Part shown: positions 1 to 10,698 of the stretch, in pieces
Layout of the letters: the number at the start of each line of letters is the position of its first letter
Numbering within the stretch: position 1 is the first letter of the stretch
Assembly: GCA_003194525.1 (NCBI GenBank)
Contig: NBIV01000035.1
Span: 310,001 to 374,000, forward strand
DNA: 64,000 bases
DNA from: Gracilariopsis chorda
Taxonomy: Eukaryota; Rhodophyta; Florideophyceae; Gracilariales; Gracilariaceae
Direction: 5' to 3'
Notes under the pieces: model-generated
Told to the model about the DNA's origin: nothing
The model's database searches: none
The model's input: only the letters and a program-made list of their open reading frames with translations
Translations under genes and position numbers: made by a program

Positions 1-2
1 TT

Positions 3-1652
3 CGCTTGGAAGAAAAGTTGCAACCCGATGTTAAGGAAATGCTTATCAAGTTTCTATCCAAGCAGGAAAATATGGAGGATCTCATTGATCGACTTACTGT
101 CGTTGTACCTGCCACCACCGATGAAGAGGGTATTGAAACCCCGAATGGAGAACGCGAACGGCATCGCTATTCGTATGTGGCTTGTATGCTTTTGAGCAAT
201 GGACCTATTCAACTTCGTAGATCGCTGTTTCTGAACCCCAAGCACCTGGATCGGCTCGTTAGAGTGTTGGGACACGGAAAACCTTCTGATCCTGTTGTTG
301 TTCGGTACGTTTGTCGTGTTTTGCATAGTGTACTTCGTGATTCACCGGAAGATACCGTGCGTGCTATGGGCAGACGGAACGACTTTATTGACGCTCTCTT
401 GTCGCATATCGCTGTCACTGGATGCCCTGAGGTGTGCCTTGCTATGCTGAGCACGGTGCGATGTCAGGCGGAGCTCAAGTTTGGGCCGTCCAACAAACCG
501 GTTGTGGGCATGATGGCCGACTCCAAGTTGGTGGACACGCTGTGCGACAAGCTTTCTTCTGCTGCCGAGAACGGCCCGTTGGACGGCACTGCGTCGTCCA
601 CAATTGAGAACTGCTCTAGAGTGATTGTTGGCATTGCGTTGCGCGCTCTTGTTATTCCGCGATACGAAATCAACGAAGATGATACACATGCCAATTACAT
701 GCTCAAGTTCAACCGCGATCTTTCCTCTCTGGATGTGTTCACGGAGCCAGCTCCGATTTTGCGGCTGTTGGACTCTGGTTTGGTTGCTCTTGCGGCGCAT
801 GACACGAGAGGGTATGTGTTATCTACGGCTCTTACGGCCGTTCGATACTTGCTTGTGACGGCTTTGAATGGACAGGACTCGAGTTTGAGCACGATTCGAA
901 TGCAGTTGATGTCTGTCAACACGTGTGCGTATGAGGCTGGCATTCGGGCACGCATTCCTAAGCTGGCGGTGGTGTTGGAACATGCGCGCAAGGGGGCGGT
1001 TGCGGAAACGATGTGGGAGAGAGTGGAAAACCCGTTGGGTGTTGTACGATTGAGGATCTTGGAGTTGCTGACTGTGCTTCTGCAACACTGCAGTGAGGCA
1101 ACGGCGATGGCAATGATAGAAGCGGAGGTGCCGCGCATTTTGATGGAGCTGTTTGGACGGTTGAGGTTGAATAGCCTGCTGCAGCACTTTGTGTCGTCGA
1201 TTGTGGAACAGGCGTTCATTGGACGGTTTGCGTGTCTGAGAAGGAGTTTGTTGATTGATGTGCGGTTATTGGATAATGTTATGGAGCTGTGGGAGGTTTC
1301 TATGATGAATCGGCAAGACCCTGTGGGCAATCCCATGAACTACACGGGCGAGCTGTTGAGAATTGCGTGTGGCGTGCATGACTTTTTCAAACAGGATAGC
1401 GAGGAAGCTCGAGAAATGCGAAACGAGATTGGGGAGGAGACTTATGCACGCTTTATTGATCTTTGTAATGGACCTGTTGCTGAGACTCTGAATGAGAATG
1501 GACCACTTTGTAGTGCGGCGGAATTACCACCGCGCCCTGGAGATACTTTTGGGTTTGAAGGGTATTCAGGTAGTCTTGGTGGTAGTCTTGGTGGTAGTCA
1601 TGGATCGCTGTTTCTGAAGAGTAGGCCGACTGGTGGTATTGTGAAGTCATGA
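3..1652 (+). CDS. SAPS-domain regulatory subunit of a PP6/Sit4-type phosphatase (5' partial)
   Basis: The reading frame is open to the window edge, so the N-terminus is missing; 549 codons remain. The protein is an all-helical repeat protein. The stretches LRRSLFLNPKHLDRLVRVLG and LNSLLQHFVSSIVEQAF match the SAPS family (SIT4-associated proteins, PPP6R1-3), which bind the PP6/Sit4 catalytic subunit and direct it to substrates; the second stretch corresponds to the conserved 'NN-LH-V...I' block late in the SAPS domain. After about residue 500 the tail becomes Gly/Ser-rich (SLGGSLGGSHGS) and ends in basic residues, as expected for the disordered tail. No intron is visible. The family call rests on recognised motifs, not on an alignment. 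Confidence 0.72.
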   Translation, partial: RLEEKLQPDVKEMLIKFLSKQENMEDLIDRLTVVVPATTDEEGIETPNGERERHRYSYVACMLLSNGPIQLRRSLFLNPKHLDRLVRVLGHGKPSDPVVVRYVCRVLHSVLRDSPEDTVRAMGRRNDFIDALLSHIAVTGCPEVCLAMLSTVRCQAELKFGPSNKPVVGMMADSKLVDTLCDKLSSAAENGPLDGTASSTIENCSRVIVGIALRALVIPRYEINEDDTHANYMLKFNRDLSSLDVFTEPAPILRLLDSGLVALAAHDTRGYVLSTALTAVRYLLVTALNGQDSSLSTIRMQLMSVNTCAYEAGIRARIPKLAVVLEHARKGAVAETMWERVENPLGVVRLRILELLTVLLQHCSEATAMAMIEAEVPRILMELFGRLRLNSLLQHFVSSIVEQAFIGRFACLRRSLLIDVRLLDNVMELWEVSMMNRQDPVGNPMNYTGELLRIACGVHDFFKQDSEEAREMRNEIGEETYARFIDLCNGPVAETLNENGPLCSAAELPPRPGDTFGFEGYSGSLGGSLGGSHGSLFLKSRPTGGIVKS

Positions 1653-2291
1653 GGTTTTGTTCTTTTTCTTGGACGTTTTGAAGCCTCTTTTTTTTTTTTT
1701 TTTTTTTTTTTTAAAGTGCACATAATGGACATGTACATTTTGGTTTTGTTTTGTTTTGTGTTGGTGTGTGGTAGCGTTGTGTTGTAGAGGATGTTCTCTC
1801 GAGAGGGAGTTTGTTGAGCTGTGGGATATGTGGGGCGGGGATGTGGTTGCGAGGTTGTTGACGGCGGCTGCATCAAGTGTAAAATGTGATGTGATCTGTG
1901 GCGGTGTTTGTATTGTCCATTGCTCTCAGTGGTGGAATGGGGGTTCGTAGCGGTTTGTATGGACTTGTATGGCGGCGCTGGGGGGGTGGTGGAACCGGTG
2001 CGGGCTACGTCTATTGGTACCGAGGCGCGGAAGGCGCCGTTCCTTGTGAAGTATGAGCACCTACGCGCGCGGTGACAGCTGAAGGGTGGTGCGCATGGCT
2101 TGTGTGTGTTCTGTGTTGGCGCACGGAGCAGTTTGTGCGCTGTCGGTGTTGGGGTGTTGAGGCGCACTTGTGCCTGCCACCGGTGCATTGCGCTGGCGGG
2201 CGCCGCGTTTCTTGTTTGTTGGTGTTTGCGGGTTGTGCGCGGGGCGCAGCTGGCGGGCGATCAGCTTCTGGGTTGGAGGGCGTTTGTCGTT
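1653..2291. other. Intergenic: 3' region of SAPS gene and 5' region of SNRPG
   Basis: GT-rich sequence with no convincing ORF. A run of 25 T lies at 1688-1712, about 35 bp after the SAPS stop codon. The 200 bp before the SNRPG start are GC-rich with several TGTGCG/GGCGCAC stretches, probably promoter and 5' UTR. Confidence 0.5.
1688..1712 (+). repeat. Poly-T tract (25 bp)
   Basis: Uninterrupted T25 just downstream of the SAPS-gene stop. It could be part of the 3' UTR or the A-tail of an old retrotransposed insertion on the minus strand. Nothing recognisable lies next to it that would decide this. Confidence 0.85.
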
Positions 2292-2610
2292 ATGGCCAAG
2301 TACTTACCGGAGATGAAGCAGCTCATGGAGAAGCGCGTTGACTGTACGTGAGTGGAGCGATGGCGACGTTAACTTGTAGCTGCACGAGTGTATACTGACC
2401 CCCCCCTTTTTTGGCGCTTTGAGAGTAGTGGCGCTTAATGGTAACCGACGGGTGCAGGGCGTTTTGAGGGGGTATGACCAGTTTATGAACGTTGTTCTTG
2501 ACGATTGTGTGGAGTTGTTGTCGGACGGAGACAAACGTGCCATTGGAATGAGTGTTATTCGAGGCAATTCGATTCTTACCATGCAAACCGTTTCGCTCGC
2601 TCGTGGCTGA
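2292..2610 (+). CDS. SNRPG: Small nuclear ribonucleoprotein Sm-G (two exons)
   Basis: Sm-G is one of the seven Sm proteins that form the ring on U1, U2, U4 and U5 snRNAs. Exon 1 (2292-2343) encodes MAKYLPEMKQLMEKRVD; exon 2 (2429-2610) carries the Sm1/Sm2 core, with VQGVLRGYDQFMNVVLDDCVE and GMSVIRGNSILTMQ. Splicing at GT 2344 and AG 2428 (85 bp, phase 1) rebuilds 'KRVDLALNG', which aligns without gaps to human 'KKLSLKLNG', and gives 77 residues (human 76). The intron has a TATACTGAC branch-like site followed by a C/T-rich tract. The start has an acceptable context and no upstream ATG in frame. Confidence 0.93.
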
Positions 2611-2783
2611 CGGATGCCTGTTTTTGTTGACGTTGCTTGCGTCCGCGTTTCAAGTTTTCCACCGCCCTCCGTAAAAGAACCAAATCTTTTTAAATCCATA
2701 ACTCTGCTTTGCTACAAGATCGTGACTTTCGTTTCGCTGCAACGCTGTCGTTGGTGCCGTTCCTGCGCCCCGGTTCACAGCTC

Positions 2784-4402
2784 ATGGCCGCTCAACCGGC
2801 GTTGACCAATGCGTTACAAGATCAATACGGACTGCGCAACATACGACCGCAATGGATCCGCCGTCAGTCCGTCTTGTCATTCGACATTATTAAAGCTCCG
2901 ATAACACGCACCGACCTCAGTGAAATCAGTGCCGGAACTCTGCCCTGGAACATCACCCAAGCTCACAGCGTGCAACTGCGCGTCAAAGCCCTCGTTCAAG
3001 TGCACGATGTAATCAACATTGCAAACGCAAATCCGAGAAGTAATCAGCCTCCTAGGGTGTTGCAGTTCTCCATGTCAGATGGTGCTACTGAATTTGTTGC
3101 CGTCGAGTTCACCCCTTTGGGTGCCCGACTTTCGTTGCACACTCTTCCCGGAACGAAGATTGTTTTGTTGCCTTCTGCTTTAGTTCGACGTGGTCGCGTC
3201 ATGCTTACCGCCTCTGACTTTGAGTTCTTTGGCGCCCCTTCTGCTAATATTTGGGGGAGTGCATATCAACGTCAAATTGACAACGCGCTCGGAGAAGCTG
3301 CTTTACCGAACCCAAGCCACTCTTCGTTCGATTCCATTGTCGCGTCGAGAGGGGGGCAAAATGGCGCTCCGGTTATACCGGTTCACATGGGTGGTATCGC
3401 CGATGCCATTCCTGCTACTCAACGCGCATCGGCTCAGGGTGAAGACGATGCTGAGGATGACGGATTTTGGGCTCACGCCGTGCAGATTGCTGACCGCAAT
3501 CTTAATGCGTCTGTTGCAAACCCTACACCTGCGTTACCGCAAACCAATGCCGTTGCTCACGCTCGTGCTTTGCCACAGCAGCGCGCTGCTCCAATGGTCA
3601 TCGATATTGAGGACCTTCCCGTTGACTGCGTTTATGAAACCCCTCAAAGTCCTCCGCATCAGGACGTCGTCATGCACCATGCACAGCCTCAGCACGGATT
3701 TAATAGCGCCGACCATGTCCCAGACACCGACATTGTCGAGATTCCAAGTACACCAGTTTTCGAGTCAGACGCCGTAGCCCAACAGCAATCACAACCCGCA
3801 TCTCAAGGTGATGACATTTTGAACATGCTCCAACCACCATCTCTCCCATTCTCAAGGTTAGCAGCAGCAACCACGAATGTTCAACCGAACGGCACAACTT
3901 TACATCGCGTATACTCCATCAAGACAGCTAGAAAGGTGGTTGTGCAGTACAATGGAGACAAGCTTGTACTTTTCGCGCAGCTTGATGACGGAACGGCAAT
4001 CGAGTTGCTGCCCCTGCATCCCCAACTTGCTGGCGACATAACAGGACTCGAGACTGAGTCCGAACAGTTTCGAGCTGACGTAGAAAACGGATACGTTCGT
4101 ATGAGAACCGCTATTCGTGGAATACATGGTTTTATTCAAGTACACAATGGTGCTGATGGCGCACATGTGATCAGTGTTACCAAAGGCGTACCAGACCAAG
4201 AGGTAAGTCAAATCTCGTACAAACGATTCCGATTATATCGATGCTTTGTTCTCACATAACATTTATCACTTGTCATGCACTCCAAGGCTTTCCTCTCCAG
4301 GTTCGCGGACAATGTGGAGGCCCGTCTCACAAACTATATTATGGAAGCTTCATAGACTCCAGAACATTGCAAGCCTCGAAAGTACAAAGCTCTCTACCGT
4401 AA
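2784..4402 (+). CDS. RMI1: RecQ-mediated genome instability protein 1 (RMI1), two exons
   Basis: RMI1 is the OB-fold partner of topoisomerase III and a RecQ/BLM helicase in double-Holliday-junction dissolution. The N-terminal 170 residues match the DUF1767/OB1 region: KALVQVHDVINIA, a short loop, VLQFSMSDGATEFVAVEF, then LPGTKIVLL and DFEFFG. A long Ser/Pro/Gln-rich linker follows, then a second folded segment near residues 370-470. I start at ATG 2784 (CTCATGGCC), because the upstream in-frame extension is not conserved-looking. A GTAAGT donor at 4203 and a TCTCCAG acceptor at 4300 suggest a 98-bp phase-0 intron with the stop at 4402; without splicing the frame ends at 4259. The stop lies 41 bp from that of the converging ABC gene. 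Confidence 0.75.
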
Positions 4403-4443
4403 CAAACAGTCGCGGACCCTGAGGGAATTGAAAACGGTCCCAG

Positions 4444-7319
4444 CTACATGTCATCCTCGGTGTTCTCCATCTTTTGCACGTTTTCCCTCTCAACTCTGAA
4501 CTGAGCTTGCCACATCTCCGCGTACACCCCGCTACGTTGAAGGAGTTCTCTATGATTTCCTCTCTCAATTATGACGCCAGTCGAGGTTGTCTGATCAAAG
4601 CCTTCTTCCGGGTCGAAAGCCTGGTCTCCTTCCGAAGGCGCCTCAGAAGCTTGAGGATCCTTCCCGAGTACGATGATTTCATCTGCCATCATCACCGTTG
4701 ACAGTCGATGAGCCACGACTACTGTAGTGCGGTTCTTACAAACCTCTCTCAGGTTTTCCTGCAGTTCGCGCTCGGTGTGTGTATCCTGCAGGTTGTTGAT
4801 GACAACGTTTAGAGCGGTTAGAAGAGCTGGATCATTTGTTCTTGGTCGTGATGCTGCAAACTTACGAGAGCCGAAGTCGCTTCGTCCAAAAGCACGAATG
4901 CTGGGGATTTAATGAGGCATCGCGCGCAACCTACACGCTGTCTCTCACCACCAGACAACCGAACGCCTCTTTCTCCAACCACTGTGTCAAGACCCAGAGG
5001 CAAGGACTCGATGAACGGGCCAAGTGCAGCTGCTCTGGCTGCTGCAAGGATCTCAGCTTCGGTTGCGTCCTGTTTTCCGTAGGAAATGTTGTACCGAAGG
5101 GTCTGATTGAATAATACCTGTGTTTCGTATATCATCGTGATGTTAGAACGGACAATCAGGGGTAATGTGAATATTTCGTTAAGAACGGGGCTCCGCAGGT
5201 ACGTGAACGTACTGTATCTTGGGCAACCACACCCACATTCTTTCGTAGGGATTCCTGACTGAAAGAACGGATATCCTTCCCGTCGATAAGGATCCTTCCG
5301 CTGTCAACATCGTAGAACCTCAATAGCAGACGCATGATGGTGCTGCGGAAAATTGAATTCAAAAGTACATATGGTTAGTGGTCCACTTTCGCTCATGTTT
5401 CGGTGATGCTGTTGTTGTGAATACCGCACCTCTTTCCAGCGCCAGAACTTCCAACGAGTGCAACCATCTTCCCGGGCGGAACGTGAAATGATATTTTTCT
5501 CAAGCCGCCGTTGGATCCTCTTTCGCTTCCGGTGTATTGGAAAGACACGTTCTCAAACTTCAAGTCTCCTACCTTACCGGCTAGAATGTCTTCTTCATGA
5601 ACGGTAAGTCGTTTTGCATCTTCCCTATCTTTCACAGTGATTTCTTCATTCATCAACGCGACAGTCTTTTCGAGATCAGTTGCGGCCTGAGATAAAACCC
5701 TGTATGAAACTCCCAAGAACTGTTGTGACGGGCGGGCACATGTGCGTAAACAAGTTAGTCCCTGCAAACAAACGCAAGCCCAAAACTGGCACAGTACGAT
5801 ATTACATCGTTCAACAAACTGCGTACATGTCCGAACGCGTAGATAATCCGTGAACAACGGTAACTTACAAAGAGTGGTTGAAAGATTTGACCAACATAAG
5901 TGTTGATTAGAACGAAATCTCCTGCAGTTAATCCGCCGTAGACAATTCCTCTTGCTGCAAGAAGCATAGTGCATAGCAGACCTATTCTTTGAATGAAGGA
6001 TTGTCCGAAATTCAAAATACTCAGGGAAGCTTGAGTCCGTATACTCTGGTGGCGAAGTTCGACCGCATATTGTCCATACAAGCTAGCTTCTTCATTCTCC
6101 ATTCCAAACATTTTCACAGTTTCAAAATTGATGAGAGTGTCGACGGCCTGAATATCATGGAAGTGTTAGAGTGCTGAAAGGCGGTCGAAAACAAGTCTGG
6201 TTACCATACCTTATCTGTGCAATGTTAGTAAATCTTCATGTAGCAAGGACAACGTGGAACAGAACGGGCTATTCATACCAGATAACTTGTTATCAGCATC
6301 AATGTAATCACGACGGAGCTTTGTTCTGGAGATGCAAATCGATGAAGCAGAAATAAGAGGTGAGTAGAATTGCAAGTACAAAGACGAGCATATGAACAGT
6401 TTGGGCGTACCTCCATTGCGTCACCCAAATGGTGTACACAAAGTAAACAGCTACTGTGATCAAAATGACAAGCGCAATCATCGGAGTACCAAGCTTTAGA
6501 AAAATTGCTGTTACGAATGAAACTTGGAACGCTCTGTTCTATTAAGTTAGGAATGGATTCAAAAGATAAGATGGTTTGACGGAGAATATCGTACACTGGG
6601 AACAAGGTAGTGAGCAAAGTGCTCATGAGAACCTGAATGCTGCGTGTTCCCCGGTCAACGATCCTGGTTACCTCCCCAGTCTTGCGTTGAAGATGAAAAG
6701 CAAGGCTTAACCTTTGAAGATGGGCAAAAATATCAATAGCAAAAGTATTGGTGCAATCTGATGTGACGAGATTGAAGCAGTAGGACTGCAAGGCACTGGT
6801 TAGATCTGCAAGAAGACGAGCACCAACGTAGAGAAAGACAGCTGCGTAGGGAATTATTGGAGGCCCTCCGAGAAGGTTATTCGCAAAAGCATCAACTGCC
6901 AATTTGTACGCATAGGGAGGCACGAGGGCCAAAAGCTTGGAGAGCATAATCATCACAAGAGTAACCACAGCAACGAATCGCAGCTTTAGAGTGCTGGGGA
7001 ACATGTATGGCCGAGTCACACGGAATACTTCACGCCATTCTATTCCGTCGTTCTGTGTGCCAGATCCGACGAGAGGGGTGCGTTCTGTTGCAGACCTCCT
7101 CCGGCTGCGAAGACCGAAGTGTGATGGCATGGCAAAACTCAGCGGTCGGCGGTAAATAGATGAGGATATCCGATTGGTGACGAAACTAGACGCTTTCCGT
7201 GTGAGGACTACGCTGGAGAGGGAGAGGAACAACACAGGTCGATGACGAAGCGATCGCAGTGCGCTGGGGAAACGAGAATATTTAACACGAGCGAAGCTGT
7301 GCTGAGAAAGGTTTGTCAT
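4444..7319 (-). CDS. ABC half-transporter, ABCB6/HMT1/ATM family (at least 7 introns)
   Basis: One transmembrane domain plus one ATPase domain. Exon 1 carries a Ser/Arg-rich, nearly acid-free leader, then TERTPLV and the first TM helices with [13 protein letters not shown], the ABCB6/HMT1 signature. Later exons carry [14 protein letters not shown], Walker A GSSGAGKST (split by an intron), the Q-loop VVAQDT, the signature LSGGERQRV, Walker [12 protein letters not shown] and the H-loop VVAHRLS. Introns read directly: 6326-6410, 5720-5868, 5343-5429, 5118-5212, 4786-4865. Two more, near 6530-6600 and ending at 6148, have less certain edges. Members move heme, glutathione conjugates or phytochelatins across mitochondrial, endosomal or vacuolar membranes. 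The extra N-terminal TM bundle of animal ABCB6 is absent; a mitochondrial leader is possible. All catalytic motifs are intact. Confidence 0.85.
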
Positions 7320-8044
7320 GAAAAAGCGAGATGTACAAAGGTGCGCAGCCGATGGCTTTGAAGTATCGCCACGGCTTTCGGTTGGCGAGCCGCGATTGGC
7401 GTCGTCTGCCAGTCATGAAGATGTGACGGTATAAACTTGTCACTGTTATATCATACGGGCCACTGAGGCTATCAACGATGTTCACGGGATTCGTTTTCCC
7501 TTATCTTACATCGGATGAAGAGCTTACGCGTGGAAATACGTCAGTACTGTAATTTGAGTTTGCTTGTGCTCCGTTGATCGGGCGGACCCTCGTGCGAAAA
7601 CCCCTTCTCTGCCCCCCTTTCATGCAGTCGCTGAACACCATGAGCAAGGAAGTAATGTCGATGGCCAATGACTGAATGTGATGTGTACATATTAATTCGC
7701 CAACGACTTGCTCCCGAATGTCCCATCAGCTTCCCGCTCAAGACATACTCTCCATACTCCAACTGCGACAGGAATTGCGAATACGCTCAGTATTTGTGGC
7801 TTTCAGACGGCTTTACGAATGCAAGCTCAGTCTTTTACCGCTTGAGTGTTCATCAACGGTAATCTTCGCAGATCTACTTCATGGCAGCGGACTTTATCCC
7901 TGTAGGTATCAGCAGCAATGATCGTTTCTTTGGCTGACATACACAGTTATCTATCCTTCGTACATACGATGTCTGCCGATGAAATATCCCCATATGCTTA
8001 GAATGCTCCCCGCATCTTTTCATTAGGTGATTTTCTCGCCGCTG
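7320..8044. other. Intergenic between PARN 3' end and ABC transporter 5' end
   Basis: Both flanking genes are on the minus strand. The stretch should hold the ABC promoter/5' UTR and the PARN 3' UTR. Only short ORFs without family resemblance are present. Confidence 0.5.
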
Positions 8045-9904
8045 TTATGCAAAAACTCTTGCTCTGGAGATGAATGCCCAATCCCTTTCAAGTGCGCTTG
8101 GGGCGTATCGTATTACCTCAACGCCGAGTTTGCGTCCATTCTCAATAATCATACTTGTGTGATCAACAGCGCCCTCTGATTGTCGATCTTCGCTCTCACC
8201 TACATTCCCTTCTTCCCCACGTTTGCGTTTCCTCGACGGTTTCACCCGCAGTATGGCCATGCATACCTCTTTACCCGCAGTGACGATTTCAGTTTGATCT
8301 CCGCAGTAGATTGTGTCCTTTGTCAATTGTTTCACAGTGTGATTAAACCTGGCTTTCCCGTGTTCCTTCCGATGTTCACCGATCCCGCCGTCGTCTTTCA
8401 CTATTCCCTTGATTATGAACACTGGCAACTCAAACCAGGGGTTCGATTCCTCCATATCGCTATACACATTAATCCGACTGAATCCTCCGCAAGAACTAAG
8501 GGAAAGCTCGTTTGGGCTTTGTTTTCCAAGCGTACTAAGAAACGCAAACAACATACCAGTCTCCAACGCATCGTACCCTGCTTCATGTACATAGCCTTGA
8601 ACAGAATACCTTCCAAACCCATTCTCATCTCGTTCCATAACCGCGTCGTCTATCTCTGTAGTCGAAAACCCTGTTAGTCTGGCAACAAGCTCTGTGTTGT
8701 TCCCAGTTACGTTGCGATCATTGCTATCGACTGGAATGAATGTTTGCATGACAACATTGTGCTTTCTGTTCTCAGCAACTTTACGTAATACTCCTAGCAT
8801 TTCCGAAACGCCTCTCGCTTTTCTCATTTCTCTCCTCACTTCTTCATCTTTTGCACACAGATTATCAACCAAACGTTTCGTGTCGAAAACAACCGGGAAC
8901 TCCTTACGAAAAACCTTCTTAAACGATGTTAGTTCTGCTGGTAAGTCTCCTACAAAATTAGCGTACAACTTTGTTACATCCATTAGACCATTATGTACAA
9001 CAATTGGTTTCTTGTGTTTCCGCAGCTCATCCACGACTTGTCGAAACATGACTTCCCGTAAGACCACATCCTTCACATCTTGCAGGAGCACCTTCTCATA
9101 CTGCTGCTTAGCCCTATCTTCACTGCCAAACAGCGATAATCTGATCATTTTCTTCCCGTTCTGTGCTGGTATTGCGTGTGCAGCCATGCGTTGATAGTTT
9201 AGACGGACAAAATCAAAGATGAGACTCCTCAACCGCGCATCGTTGGGTAACACGAATGACCTTATCTTTGCCTCTGTATCGCTTTGGAGTGGCAGGTTGC
9301 CTTTCTCCTTAAGTTCTGTTAGCCACTTGTCAATGTTTTGACCCCATTCCTTCAGAAGCATACCATCTTCACCGCTCAAATTATCCATGGACCATCTATT
9401 CTTCCGACGCACACGCATGTCGTTCTGCACATGCTCGAGAAAATCTTTCTCCCGATCTTCTCTGAGCCATGTTATACCAACTTTGAAGCACTTCTGGAAA
9501 TCGAACATATGGCTTGTTAAGAACGAAACGGTCGACGCTTGTAGAGAGAAACGCTTGTCGTAAAGCGGATAGCGAGAACAAGGAGGGTAATAAACAGCAC
9601 GCGGAAACAAGTTGAAGTTATATGAAATAGTTTCCCAACTCTCCTCAGACTCAAAGGCGTCGGAATCTTCTCGAGGCACCAAAGCTGTTGATTTGCGGAA
9701 GAGGCATAGACCAAACTGAATGGGTGGAAACTCGCTGGCGTCTTCCCGAGCGCTGCTATAGCGAATTTGCGGGGTATCTAGCTGTGATGGACGATGCTCC
9801 CCAAGCCCAGTGAACTCAAGATCGAAAGATATGAATTCCGCTCTGGGAAGATGGTCCTTCAGTGTTTGAAGTGCCTTGGCGAAGTTTCCATTAGTAACAT
9901 CCAT
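8045..9904 (-). CDS. PARN: PARN-like poly(A)-specific 3' exoribonuclease (CAF1/DEDDh family)
   Basis: PARN shortens poly(A) tails and trims small-RNA 3' ends. All five DEDDh residues are visible: SFDLEFTGL (Asp and Glu, residues about 27-29, like human D28/E30), HNGLMDVTKLYANFVGDLP (third Asp) and HEAGYDALETG (His and Asp; human HEAGYDAYITG). The segment between the first and third motifs is long, as in PARN with its R3H insertion, and unlike the compact CNOT7/POP2 enzymes. At 619 residues it is close to human PARN (639). The C-terminus is a basic KPSRKRKRG patch followed by a short folded end. Single exon; ATG at 9904. Confidence 0.88.
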   Translation of the reverse strand: MDVTNGNFAKALQTLKDHLPRAEFISFDLEFTGLGEHRPSQLDTPQIRYSSAREDASEFPPIQFGLCLFRKSTALVPREDSDAFESEESWETISYNFNLFPRAVYYPPCSRYPLYDKRFSLQASTVSFLTSHMFDFQKCFKVGITWLREDREKDFLEHVQNDMRVRRKNRWSMDNLSGEDGMLLKEWGQNIDKWLTELKEKGNLPLQSDTEAKIRSFVLPNDARLRSLIFDFVRLNYQRMAAHAIPAQNGKKMIRLSLFGSEDRAKQQYEKVLLQDVKDVVLREVMFRQVVDELRKHKKPIVVHNGLMDVTKLYANFVGDLPAELTSFKKVFRKEFPVVFDTKRLVDNLCAKDEEVRREMRKARGVSEMLGVLRKVAENRKHNVVMQTFIPVDSNDRNVTGNNTELVARLTGFSTTEIDDAVMERDENGFGRYSVQGYVHEAGYDALETGMLFAFLSTLGKQSPNELSLSSCGGFSRINVYSDMEESNPWFELPVFIIKGIVKDDGGIGEHRKEHGKARFNHTVKQLTKDTIYCGDQTEIVTAGKEVCMAILRVKPSRKRKRGEEGNVGESEDRQSEGAVDHTSMIIENGRKLGVEVIRYAPSALERDWAFISRARVFA

Positions 9905-10698
9905 GTTGGGGAAACGTTAATTTGCAGCTGCAGTGACTGCGATCGCGAACGAATGAGGCGAAAAAGAATCTAGGTCGGATGGGCTTCACGGGAAGACCCT
10001 GAACGGTGGGCTTCGTGATGGTATTCTGCAAAGTCAGAGAGGAGCATACTCGTCTTAGTAGACTTGCTGCATAACTTATATGGCTTCTGCTTTCGAGTGG
10101 CTCGTGATGGAAAGAGTCATGTGCAGCTGGTGCGGTTAAGAATGCATTTCGCGGAGCAAGATCTGCTTTGATGTTCTTGAGAGGGGCAAAGGACACAGAG
10201 ACTTGAATTCTCACGAGAACCAGAATCGACAAAGCACGGAACGGGGACAGGCAAAACGGTTTACCAAGTAACAACGTATCCCCTTTGTGGATGATACAGG
10301 TCTTAAACCAACACGTAAAGGGTTACAATTCCTGCTTGTATTTATGCATAGAGTGGGGCCGTGGGCGTGCATGTGTTATCCCTATACCCTTGGTAACCCT
10401 TTAACCCCTGAGATACAGTAGAACACCGGAAAACTGTTGCCTTGCTTTCTGGGCTACGTGTCTGGACTACGTGTCTTCAGCTGCGTGCGACGCCACCGGA
10501 CACCTACAGTCCATGGTAGATAGGATCTCTTACGGAGGGAGTCACTGCTATTACACACACCCCACTGGTCAGTTCGGAACTCATCGGCAAACAATAGCGC
10601 AACATAGTGCCCATTTGACTGCTGTTTCATCTGACGCATTTAGCTAACAAAGACTGGACATCACCGGCGAAACGACGTTCCATATCCAGCAATACAGC
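9905..10698. promoter_or_regulatory. Divergent intergenic region between PARN (-) and the SRP54-M gene (+)
   Basis: Head-to-head spacing of about 790 bp probably carries both promoters. A short AACCCTTTAACCCC stretch near 10395 and AAAGGGTTAC near 10318 face each other but form no array. A minus-strand ORF at 9891-10274 shows no family features. Confidence 0.4.

Noticed and set aside
8438-8460. tRNA-like B box (GGTTCGATTCC) on the plus strand
   Set aside because: Lies inside the PARN coding region, has no A box or acceptor stem at the right distance, and the T stem pairs poorly.
10314-10410. Telomere-like AACCCTTTAACCCC and GGGTTA words
   Set aside because: Isolated words without tandem array; similar GGGTTA words are scattered elsewhere (25765, 39088, 39277).
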